57,577 nucleotides of DNA from Clostridia bacterium (GTDB lineage Bacteria > Bacillota > Sulfobacillia > JAJZYS01 > JAJYTV01): positions 1 through 57,577 of the forward strand of contig DAIBJA010000025.1 of NCBI GenBank assembly GCA_027420455.1, given 5' to 3'. Of this stretch, positions 44,992-53,604 are shown in pieces. A program made the position numbers and the translations under genes. The notes below the pieces were generated by a model, which was not told the origin of the DNA, searched no databases, and was given only the letters and a program-made list of their open reading frames with translations. Positions within the stretch are counted from its first letter, which is position 1; each line of letters opens with the position of its first letter.

Positions 44992-45843
44992 TTACTGCGC
45001 TACGGGAGCCCCTTGGGCCAGGCTCCAGCCATCGTGCACACTGCTTTGCGCGATCCTGATCAGCTCTGGTTGCCACTGCCGGAGGTCGGCAGATGCCCCC
45101 GGTTGATGCGGATAGTTCACCTGCTCCCAGATCCATGTCGCCTGGTTCAGGCTCACGGCCTTGTAGTAGAGGCCGTACAGCGTGGTCGGGCCATCGTAGT
45201 AGACGCAGTAGATCGCGCGCGCGTCGGCGTTCAGCGCGACGATGGTTCGTAGCGCCGTGCAGAGGCCCGAGAGGGACGGCGGGCGACTCACGTACTCCTG
45301 AAACCACAGCTGCGCCGGGCCGTATCGGTCGATCTTGGGCGCGATGTAGTCCAGGGCGACTTCGTTGTTGCCGAAGATGCGAACATCCTCCGCGGTGAAG
45401 CCCGCCGGAATGTAGGTCGGAAAGGGCAAGTAAAGCTGCGCGTTCACGTTGAAGGTCACGGGTGGGGCAGTCGAATGTTTGGACGCGTGTACGGTGTTGG
45501 CGGTCTCTTTCACCGCGGCTCGACGGGCGCTTTGTGGCCCGCAGCCGCTGATCGCGATCGCGCTCGCCAAGAGGACGGCGGCCGTTGCGAGTTTCACGGC
45601 GATCCCCCTGTCCCAGAATACGCCAGTGCCCATTCGGACGGTAGCACCGTCGCCTCCGCTGGCGGCAAATCTGCGCTCTTCCTGGTGACCATGCGCCGAT
45701 GCGGTAGAAGGGGAAGCCCGTGAGGGTCGGCCGGGAAAGACAGGCCCCGGGCGGGCGGTTCGCGGGAACCCTTTCCCTGTGCTGTCCGGCCGGCCAACCA
45801 GGGACAGGAGCCCGAATCGGGCTATCGACGGCAATCGGGACAT
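44992..45843 (-). CDS. Putative lipoprotein (start likely near 45600-45640)
   Basis: Lipobox LASAIAISGCG preceded by a hydrophobic leader; remainder unrecognised. Confidence 0.6.
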   Translation of the reverse strand: MSRLPSIARFGLLSLVGRPDSTGKGFPRTARPGPVFPGRPSRASPSTASAHGHQEERRFAASGGDGATVRMGTGVFWDRGIAVKLATAAVLLASAIAISGCGPQSARRAAVKETANTVHASKHSTAPPVTFNVNAQLYLPFPTYIPAGFTAEDVRIFGNNEVALDYIAPKIDRYGPAQLWFQEYVSRPPSLSGLCTALRTIVALNADARAIYCVYYDGPTTLYGLYYKAVSLNQATWIWEQVNYPHQPGASADLRQWQPELIRIAQSSVHDGWSLAQGAPVAQ

Positions 45844-46055
45844 AGGCAGAGGCTATGACAATCACGGTGCGCGCTACCCCCAACGTGGATCAAAGAAGGC
45901 CTGCTCCGCCGGGTGTCGCGACTCTGCCCCGAGGGGTTGCGGCGAAGGGCCTTCGGGCGTTATCTGACGAGTGGGAGGGATCGCCGGTGCAGCTGCCTGC
46001 TCCTGCGCCCAGCCTTGTTCAGGAGTTCACATTCTTTCAGCGAGAGGGATGCAGC

Positions 46056-48116
46056 ATGCGCGTGATCAAGGTCGAGGAGACCCAGATCGCCTCCTGGACC
46101 CGCACGCTCCTTGCCCAGCAGCGCGTCGTGGCGGTCCAGGAGCGCGATGAGCGCTTCGTCTTCGACGACCTGCACCAGGCCGAGGACCTGCGCCTGGACC
46201 ACGATGTCACCCTGGAACCCCCGCTCCGCTACTTCCTGCCCCAGCGGGAGGAGCTCGTGTCCTACGAGCGCCCGGGTCGCTACGCCCAACCTTAACTCGA
46301 CGCGAGGCCCTTCGTGCTGCTCGGCCTGCACCCGTACGACGTCGCGGCGATCCGCCAGATGGACGAAGTCTTCGCGCGGGGCGTGCCCGACCCGCACTAC
46401 CAGCGCAGGCGCTCCCTCGCCACCTTGGTGGCGTGCGACGTCGAGACGCCCTCGAGCCATGTGTTCGCGGGCGCCATGGGCACCGCGGTGGCGCGCGAAG
46501 GCTACGATCTCCTGCTCACCCGCATCGGGCGAACGTACCTGGTCGAGAGCCGCACGGCCAAGGCTGACGGTCTCCTGGCGCTCTTCGGCGATGACGCCCT
46601 GGACGCCCCGCCCGCGGATCTCAGACGCCGCGAGGCCGTCTGGCGGCGCAATCGCCAGGGTCTGCGCCAGCACGAGCTCGACTGCCCGCCCGAAGCTCTG
46701 CCGCGCCTCCTCCTCGCGAGCTACAACGACGAACTCTGGCAGGAGCGCTCGGAGCTCTGCCTCTCCTGCGGCGCCTGCAACCTCGTCTGCCCGACCTGCT
46801 ACTGCTTCGATGTCCAGGACGTCGTCGACTGGGACCTCAAGTCCGGCAGGCGCTTTCGCCTCTGCGACTCCTGCATGCTGCAGGACTTCGCCAAGGTGGC
46901 CGGCGGTCACCAGTTCCGCCTGCGCCGCGACCGCTACCGCCACCGCTTCTACCGCAAGGGTCTCTACATGCCCGAGCGCTTCGGGTTTGTCGCCTGCGTC
47001 GGCTGCGGCCGCTGCATCGACAGTTGCATCGCCGGTGTGGCTAGCCCCGTGGATGTCTACAACGCCCTGCTCGAGCGTCACCCCGAGGTGCTTGAGGAGC
47101 CGGTGGAGGGACTGGGCAAGAGAAGCCTCGGCCAGGCGCTTGAGGCTCTGCTCGGCCGTGAGGGCCCGGAGGAAGCGGCCACTGGGGCGAGGGATCGGGC
47201 CTTGACCACCACGCCCACGCTCGCGGAGGCCGAGGAGTCGACGGCGGCGCTGCCGCAGGCGGCGACGGCCATGCTGCCGCTCGAGCAGCTCGCCGCCAGG
47301 GATCCCTACGTGCCGGAGCGGGCGACGATCGTCGAGATGCGCCCGTTGACCCAAAGCGAGACCTTCTACCGCCTGCGACTTGCATCCGGACACCCGCTCG
47401 GCCACCAGAGCGGCCAGTTCGTCCAGATCTCGCTCATGGGCATCGGCGAGGCGCCGATTTCCGTGAGCTCGGGCCCCGGCCAGGAGACCGCCTTCGAGAT
47501 CGTGGTGCGACGTGTGGGCAACGTGACGGAGGCTCTCGAGCGGCTGCGGCCGGGAGACACCGTCGGTGTGCGGGGACCGTACGGTACAGCGTTCCCGATG
47601 GCGGACCTGCGCGGCAAGGACATCCTGGTCGTGGCGGGGGGCATCGGCATCGTGCCCGTGCGCTCGGCCATAAAGGAGGTGCTCCGCCATCGCGGCGACT
47701 ATGGCAGGCTCACGATCGCCTACGGCATGCGGGCGCCGCAGGACCGCCTGTTCGGCGACGAGATCGAGCTCTGGCGGCAGGAGCCCGGGGTGACGGTGCT
47801 CGAGACGGTGGACCACCTCGAAGGGCTCTGGCATGGCCAGGTGGGGCCGGTGACCACACTCCTGCCCGGTTGCGGCATCGATCCCGGCCGGACCGCGGCG
47901 CTGGTCTGCGGTCCCCCGGTGATGTACCGCTACGTGCTCTCCGATCTCATCGCCACCGGCATGCGGCCCGAGGACATCTACGTCTCGCTCGAGCGGAAGA
48001 TGAAGTGCGGCATCGGCAAGTGCGGCCACTGCCAGATCAACGGCGTCTACGTCTGCCAGGAGGGACCGGTCTTCACCTATGCGCAGGTGAGAAACCTGCC
48101 GGAGGCCCTGCAATGA
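46056..48116 (+). pseudogene. [NiFe] hydrogenase beta/gamma fusion (Fe-S subunit plus FAD/NAD(P) reductase) with in-frame TAA at 46293-46295; fragments 46056-46295 and about 46314-48116
   Basis: Same frame on both sides of TAA: ...FLPQREELVSYERPGRYAQP*LDARPFVLLGLHPYDVAAIRQMDEVFA; then CLSCGACNLVCPTCYC, CVGCGRCIDSC, GQFVQIS, VVAGGIGIVPVRS, MKCGIGKCGHCQI. Confidence 0.8.
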
Positions 48117-48844
48117 AGAAGCCAAGGGTTGCGATCTTCGATTTCGCGGGTTGCGAGGGCTGCCAGCTCCAGATCATCAACCTCGAGGAGGAGCTCCTGC
48201 AGCTCCTCGAGGTGGTGGACGTCGTGGAGTGGCGGGAAGGCATCTCCGACCGGAGCCCCGAGTTCGACATCGCCATCGTCGAGGGGGCGATCACGAGGCC
48301 CCAGGATGTCCGGCGCCTGGAGCAGATCCGGGCCAGGGCCAAGGTGCTCGTGGCCCTCGGCGCCTGCGCGAGCCATGGCGGCGTCAACAGGCTCCGCCAG
48401 CGCCTAGACCTCGCGGCCGCGAAGCGCATCGTCTACGGCACCGCCGCGCGCGAGGAATTCCTCGGGTCCGGGCCCGTGCAGGCGATCGACGAGGTGGTCT
48501 CGGTCGACGCGCGCGTCGAGGGCTGTCCCATCGACCGCCAGGAACTCGGCAACGTCCTGCGCACCCTCGTGCTCGGCGGCGAGCCGAAGGTGCCGGACTA
48601 CCCGGTCTGCGTCGAGTGCAAGCGGGCGGGCAACATCTGCCGCTACGAGCGCGGCGAGATCTGTCTCGGACCCGTGACGCGAGGCGGCTGCGGCGCGCGC
48701 TGTCCGTCCTACGGCATGTGGTGCTACGGCTGCAGGGGGTCGGTGGATGAACCGAACATCCACGCCGCGCGCGCCGTGATGGAACGTTACGGCCGGACCG
48801 TGCAGGAGCGCGAGGAACGGCTCGCGCTCTTCGGCAGCCGGTAA
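48113..48844 (+). CDS. [NiFe] hydrogenase small (delta) subunit
   Basis: KPRVAIFDFAGCEGCQLQIINLEEELLQLL; ALGACASHGGVNRL; VEGCPIDRQEL; CYGCRG. Confidence 0.93.
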   Translation: MKKPRVAIFDFAGCEGCQLQIINLEEELLQLLEVVDVVEWREGISDRSPEFDIAIVEGAITRPQDVRRLEQIRARAKVLVALGACASHGGVNRLRQRLDLAAAKRIVYGTAAREEFLGSGPVQAIDEVVSVDARVEGCPIDRQELGNVLRTLVLGGEPKVPDYPVCVECKRAGNICRYERGEICLGPVTRGGCGARCPSYGMWCYGCRGSVDEPNIHAARAVMERYGRTVQEREERLALFGSR

Positions 48845-48857
48845 GGAGGGCCCAGGC

Positions 48858-50174
48858 ATGGCAAGGCACATCGAAGTCCACCACGTCACGCGCATCGAGG
48901 GTCACGGCAGCATCGTGCTGGACGTGGACCAGGGCCGCATCGAGAAGATCGCCTGGCAGGTGCCCGAGGCGCCGCGCTTCTTCGAGGCGATGGTGCTCGG
49001 CAAGTCCTGGCGCGACATGCAGACCATCGTCAGCCGCATCTGCGGCATCTGTTCGATCAGCCACTCGCTGGCCTGCGTCAAGGGGGTCGAGGCGGCCCTG
49101 GGTTTCGAGGTGAGCAAGCAGACCGGGCGCCTCAGGCGCCTCGCGCACTACTCCGAGCTGATGCAGAGCCACGTGCTGCACGTCGGCTACCTCGTCGCCC
49201 CGGACCTCCTCGGCCAGGCGTCGGTGGTGCCGTTGACGCGTAGCCATCCGCAGCTCGTGGAGCTGATCGTGGGACTCCACCGCCTCGCGAACCGCTGGTC
49301 TGATCTCGTGACCGGGCGCACGACGCACCCGATCACCCTCCAGCCCGGTCGCATGACGCATCTCCCATCGCCAGGCGACCTCGTGCAGCTCCAGCACGAC
49401 CTCGAGTCGGCGCGGGAAGGCGTCTGGCGCCTGGTGGACGCGGTAGGGGACCTCCTCGCGGCCCTGCCGGACTTCGACCGCCCCACCGAATACGTCGCGC
49501 TCGTGAACGGGCCGGAGTACGCGCTCTACGACGGGGAGATCGGCAGCAGCGACGGCGAGGCGCTGCCCTTGAGCCGCTTCGAGCAGGCCTGCAACGAGTA
49601 TGTCGCCAAGGACTCGACCGCCAAGTGGACCCGCTGGCACCGCGACGCCTACGCCGTCGGCGCCAGGGCGCGCTTCAACCTGAACGGAGCCTATCTGTCG
49701 CCGCTCGCCCGCAAGGTGGCGCAAGCGCTGAAGCTCCCGGAGCACCGCGACAACCCCTACTACAACACGGTAGGGCAACTCGCGGAACTCGGACAGCTGC
49801 TCGACGACGCGGGCGTCCTGATCGACAAGATCCTGGCGGCCGGGCTCAAGTCGGAGCACCGGGACCTCGTGCCGCACGCGGGCGAAGGTGTCGGCTGCGT
49901 CGAGGCTCCGCGCGGCATCCTGTTCCACCGGTACGCCTTCGACGCCAAGGGCCGCTGCGAGGCGGCGAACCTCGTCATCCCGACGAACCAGAACCACGCC
50001 AACCTCCAGCGCGACATGGAGGAACTGGTGCCGAGGATCCTGGACCGGTCCGAAGCCGAGATCACCCTGCTGCTCGAGATGCTGGTCCGGGCCTACGACC
50101 CCTGCGTCTCCTGCTCGACGCACTTCCTCGACGTCCGCTTCAAGAGCGGCCGTTCCCCGGGGGAGGTTGTCTGA
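48858..50174 (+). CDS. [NiFe] hydrogenase large (alpha) subunit
   Basis: RICGICSISHSL and C-terminal DPCVSCSTHFLDVRFKSG metal-ligand motifs. Confidence 0.96.
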   Translation: MARHIEVHHVTRIEGHGSIVLDVDQGRIEKIAWQVPEAPRFFEAMVLGKSWRDMQTIVSRICGICSISHSLACVKGVEAALGFEVSKQTGRLRRLAHYSELMQSHVLHVGYLVAPDLLGQASVVPLTRSHPQLVELIVGLHRLANRWSDLVTGRTTHPITLQPGRMTHLPSPGDLVQLQHDLESAREGVWRLVDAVGDLLAALPDFDRPTEYVALVNGPEYALYDGEIGSSDGEALPLSRFEQACNEYVAKDSTAKWTRWHRDAYAVGARARFNLNGAYLSPLARKVAQALKLPEHRDNPYYNTVGQLAELGQLLDDAGVLIDKILAAGLKSEHRDLVPHAGEGVGCVEAPRGILFHRYAFDAKGRCEAANLVIPTNQNHANLQRDMEELVPRILDRSEAEITLLLEMLVRAYDPCVSCSTHFLDVRFKSGRSPGEVV

Positions 50175-50175
50175 G

Positions 50176-50418
50176 ATGTGCCTCGCGGTGCCGGCCCGGG
50201 TCCTCGAGATCACCGAGGACAACATGGCGGTCGTCGACGTGGGCGGGGTGCGCCGGACGGTCTGCCTCGACCTCGTCACGGACGTGCGGGTCGACGACTA
50301 CGTGCTCGTCCATGTCGGCTTCGCGCTGCAGAGGATCGACCAGCGGGAGGCCAAGCGGCAGGCGGAGCGGCTCGCGGCGATGTTCTCCGGGGAGCCCGGC
50401 GGGGCGGACGCGACATGA
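50176..50418 (+). CDS. hypC: Hydrogenase maturation factor HypC
   Basis: MCLAVPARVLEITEDNMAVVDVGGVRRTVCLDLV. Confidence 0.96.
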   Translation: MCLAVPARVLEITEDNMAVVDVGGVRRTVCLDLVTDVRVDDYVLVHVGFALQRIDQREAKRQAERLAAMFSGEPGGADAT

Positions 50419-51524
50419 GGTACGTCGACGAGTACCGCGACCCCAAGGCGGCCCAGGGCCTCCTCGCCGCGATCCGGCACCTCGCGGTTGGCCCCCTGCG
50501 CATCATGGAGATCTGCGGCGGGCACACCCACGCCATCTACCGCAGCGGCCTCGACCAGCTCCTGCCCCCGGAGATCCGCTTCCTGCACGGCCCGGGCTGT
50601 CCCGTCTGCGTCACGCCGGCGGTCCGGGTGGACCAGGCGATCGCCCTGGCCGAGCGCGGCTGCGTCGTCTGCACCTACGGCGACATGCTCCGCGTGCCCG
50701 GCTCGCGGGGGACCTTGCGGCAGTCGGCCGCCCGCGGAGCGGACGTGCGCATCGTGTATGGCAGCCTCGACGCGGTGGAGATCGCCCGGCGCGAGAGCGG
50801 CCGTGAGGTGGTGTTCCTCGCCGTCGGCTTCGAGACGACGGCGCCGGCCAACGCCTGCGCCATCCTGCGCGCCAGGGCGCTCGGTCTTCAGAACTTCAGC
50901 GTCCTCGGCAGCCACGTGCTCGTTCCGCCGGTGCTGCGCCACCTGCTCAGGGACAGAGACGCCGGGATCGACGCCTTCATCGGGCCGGGGCACGTCTCGG
51001 CGGTGGTCGGCAGCGAGGACTACCGCTTCCTGCCCGAGGAGTACGGGAAGCCGGTGGTGATCGCCGGCTTCGAGCCGCTCGATCTCCTGGAGGCGGTGCT
51101 CTGGCTGCTGCGGCAGAAAGCCGAAGGTCGCTGCGAGGTGGAGGTGCAGTACCGGCGCGCGGTGCGGGAGGAGGGCAGCCCCAGGGCGAGGGCGGTGATG
51201 GCGGAGGTCTACCGGGTCCAGGACCAGGAGTGGCGCGGCATCGGCCCCATTCCACGGAGCGGCCTCGGCATCCGCGAGGCGTTCGCGGCCTTCGACGCCT
51301 TGCGCCGCTACGAGCGGGACCTGCCGGTGGAGACGGAGGAGGAGGACGCCCGCGGCTACATCTGCGGGGAGGTCATCCAGGGCCTGAGGACACCCCTCGA
51401 CTGTCCGGCGTTCGGCCTTGGCTGCACGCCGGAGCATCCCTTCGGGCCCGGCATGGTCTCCTCGGAGGGCACCTGCGCCGCCCTCTACCGCTACCGGCAC
51501 CCGGACCGGGAGGTGACGCGATGA
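50415..51524 (+). CDS. hypD: Hydrogenase maturation factor HypD
   Basis: IMEICGGHTHAIYRSGLDQLLPPEIRFLHGPGCPVCVTP. Confidence 0.97.
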   Translation: MRYVDEYRDPKAAQGLLAAIRHLAVGPLRIMEICGGHTHAIYRSGLDQLLPPEIRFLHGPGCPVCVTPAVRVDQAIALAERGCVVCTYGDMLRVPGSRGTLRQSAARGADVRIVYGSLDAVEIARRESGREVVFLAVGFETTAPANACAILRARALGLQNFSVLGSHVLVPPVLRHLLRDRDAGIDAFIGPGHVSAVVGSEDYRFLPEEYGKPVVIAGFEPLDLLEAVLWLLRQKAEGRCEVEVQYRRAVREEGSPRARAVMAEVYRVQDQEWRGIGPIPRSGLGIREAFAAFDALRRYERDLPVETEEEDARGYICGEVIQGLRTPLDCPAFGLGCTPEHPFGPGMVSSEGTCAALYRYRHPDREVTR

Positions 51525-52546
51525 GCAGGGCCGATCCCCGCCTGACGCGCGTGATCGAGGCGTCGCACGGCACCGGCGGCAAGATGACCCACGACCTCGT
51601 CGAGCAGATCTTCCTGCCCGCCTTCCGCAACCCGCGCCTCGAGCCCCTGCTGGACGGATCCGTGCTCGAGCTCGCCGGCCTTCGGCTCTGCCTGACGACG
51701 GACAGCTACGTCGTCCAGCCGCTCCGCTTCCCCGGCGGCAGCATCGGCGATCTCGCGGTCAACGGGACGGTGAACGACCTTCTGATGTGCGGAGCGACGC
51801 CCGTCGCCCTGACGGCCGCCTTCATCCTGTCGGAGGGCCTCGAGCTCGGGCTGCTGCGGGACGTGGTGGAGGACATGGCGCGGGCCGCGAGGCGCGCGGG
51901 GGTGGAGATCGTCACGGGCGACACCAAGGTGGCCGGCGCGGGAGACCGGGAGGGCCTCTTCATCACGACGGCCGGACTGGGCGTCGTGCCGGCCGGCATC
52001 GCCTGGTCGCCCGGTCGGATCCGTCCTGGCGACCTGATCCTCCTCTCCGGCAGCGTCGGCGACCACGGCGCGAGCGTGATGGCGTCGCGCTTTGGCATCG
52101 CCCTCGACACCGAGATCCCGAGCGATACCTGCGCCCTGCGGGACGCGGTGCTGGCGGTGCGCGACCTCCCAGGCGTCCGCTGCCTGCGCGACCCGACGCG
52201 CGGCGGCCTCGCGACGACGCTCGCCGAACTCTCGGCGCAGAGCGGCCTCACGCTGACGGCGGAGGAGCGGTGGATCCCCGTGCGCGAGGATGTGCGGGGC
52301 CTCTGCGAGGTGCTCGGTCTCGACCCCCTCTACGTCGCGAACGAGGGCAGGCTCGTCGCCGTGGTGGCGCCCGAGGACGCGGACGAGGCCCTGCGCCGCC
52401 TGAGGGCGGTGCCGGAGACCCGTGAGGCCGTGCTCATCGGCGGGGTGACTCAGGACCGACCAGGGCACGCGAACCTGCGCACCCTCCTGGGCGCGGTTCG
52501 CCCGCTCGATCTCCTGCCCGTCGAGCAGCTGCCGAGGATCTGCTGA
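51521..52546 (+). CDS. hypE: Hydrogenase maturation factor HypE
   Basis: SHGTGGKMTHDLVEQIF; CLRDPTRGGLATTL; C-terminal PRIC. Confidence 0.97.
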   Translation: MSRADPRLTRVIEASHGTGGKMTHDLVEQIFLPAFRNPRLEPLLDGSVLELAGLRLCLTTDSYVVQPLRFPGGSIGDLAVNGTVNDLLMCGATPVALTAAFILSEGLELGLLRDVVEDMARAARRAGVEIVTGDTKVAGAGDREGLFITTAGLGVVPAGIAWSPGRIRPGDLILLSGSVGDHGASVMASRFGIALDTEIPSDTCALRDAVLAVRDLPGVRCLRDPTRGGLATTLAELSAQSGLTLTAEERWIPVREDVRGLCEVLGLDPLYVANEGRLVAVVAPEDADEALRRLRAVPETREAVLIGGVTQDRPGHANLRTLLGAVRPLDLLPVEQLPRIC

Positions 52547-52547
52547 G

Positions 52548-52904
52548 ATGCACGAGATGGCCTTGGCCGAGGAGCTCCTCAAGATCTCCGACGAGGCGGC
52601 GGCGAGCGCGGGCGCCGAGGAGGTGCTGCGGGTCCGGGTGGGGGTGGGCTGGCTCCTCCAGGTGGAGCGGCAGAGTCTCGCCTTCTACCTCGAAGCCCTG
52701 CGTCGGGACTACCCCCGCCTCGAGCATGCCGTCTTCGAACTCGACGAGGAGGCGGTGCGGGTGCGCTGCCGGGTCTGCGGCGAGGAAACGGAGCAGGCGG
52801 GTTGGGGCTTCGCCTGCGGGGCGTGCGGCGACAGGGATGTCGAGGTGGTGGCGGGCGACCGGCTCGAGGTTCGGGATATGGAGGTGCGGACGGACGATGT
52901 GTGA
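52548..52904 (+). CDS. hypA: Hydrogenase nickel incorporation protein HypA
   Basis: MHEMALAEELLKI; CRVCGEET...CGACGDRDVEVVAGDRLEVRDMEV. Confidence 0.96.
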   Translation: MHEMALAEELLKISDEAAASAGAEEVLRVRVGVGWLLQVERQSLAFYLEALRRDYPRLEHAVFELDEEAVRVRCRVCGEETEQAGWGFACGACGDRDVEVVAGDRLEVRDMEVRTDDV

Positions 52905-53592
52905 GACGCAAGGCGAAGGGCACCAGCACCGGCACCTCGAGGTCCACCGGCACGCGATGGAGGCCAACGACCAGGTCGCGGCGAGGCTAAGGCGTGGCTT
53001 CGCCGCGAGGGGCATCCTGGTGCTCAATCTCATCAGCGCGCCGGGATCCGGAAAGACCGCCCTGCTTGAGCGCACGCTCGAGCAACTGAGGCCCTTGCGC
53101 GTCTCGGTCCTTGTCGGGGACGTCGAGACGGAGCGCGACGCGGAACGGCTGCGCCGCTGCGGCGTGCCGGTGGCGCAGATCGTCACGGCCGGCACCTGTC
53201 ACCTCGAGGCCGGCATGGTGGAGAGCCACCTGGCGGAGGTGGATCAGCGCGAGCTCGACGTCCTGATCGTTGAGAACGTCGGCAATCTCGTCTGTCCGAG
53301 CGGCTTCGATCTCGGCGAGGACCTGAAGGTGGTGCTCGTGAGCACGACCGAAGGGGAGGACAAGCCGCTCAAGTATCCGGCGATCTTCCACCGGGCGGAG
53401 CTCGCGCTGGTGACGAAGGCCGACCTCGCGCCGCACCTCGATTTCGACCGCGAGGAGCTCCTCCGGAACATCCAGGCGGTGCACCCCGGCATGGAGGTGC
53501 TCGAGGTGTCGGCCAAGACGGGACTTGGCCTGGATCTCTGGCTCGACTGGATCCGGGCGAAGGTGGAGGAGAAGCAGAGCCTTCATGTCTGA
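52897..53592 (+). CDS. hypB: Hydrogenase nickel incorporation GTPase HypB
   Basis: LNLISAPGSGKTALLERTLE; VLVGDVETERDAERLRRCGVPVAQIVTAGTCHLEA; ENVGNLVCPSGFDLGED. Confidence 0.97.
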   Translation: MCETQGEGHQHRHLEVHRHAMEANDQVAARLRRGFAARGILVLNLISAPGSGKTALLERTLEQLRPLRVSVLVGDVETERDAERLRRCGVPVAQIVTAGTCHLEAGMVESHLAEVDQRELDVLIVENVGNLVCPSGFDLGEDLKVVLVSTTEGEDKPLKYPAIFHRAELALVTKADLAPHLDFDREELLRNIQAVHPGMEVLEVSAKTGLGLDLWLDWIRAKVEEKQSLHV

Positions 53593-53604
53593 GGTGGTAG
53601 CGCC

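Noticed and set aside
45700-45760. Cobalamin riboswitch upstream of the hydrogenase (GGGAAGCCCGTGAGGGTC)
   Set aside because: Resembles part of the B12 core only superficially; the downstream conserved blocks could not be found.
45855-46055. N-terminal 67-aa extension of the ORF ending at 46295
   Set aside because: HydB-like sequence begins at ATG 46056 (MRVIKVEETQ); upstream residues look non-coding.
45960-48125. 721-aa minus ORF antisense to the hydrogenase beta/gamma gene
   Set aside because: Shadow ORF; its being open across the TAA does not explain the conserved plus-strand Fe-S and flavin motifs.
48384-50279. 631-aa minus ORF antisense to hydrogenase small/large subunits
   Set aside because: Shadow ORF with no domain.
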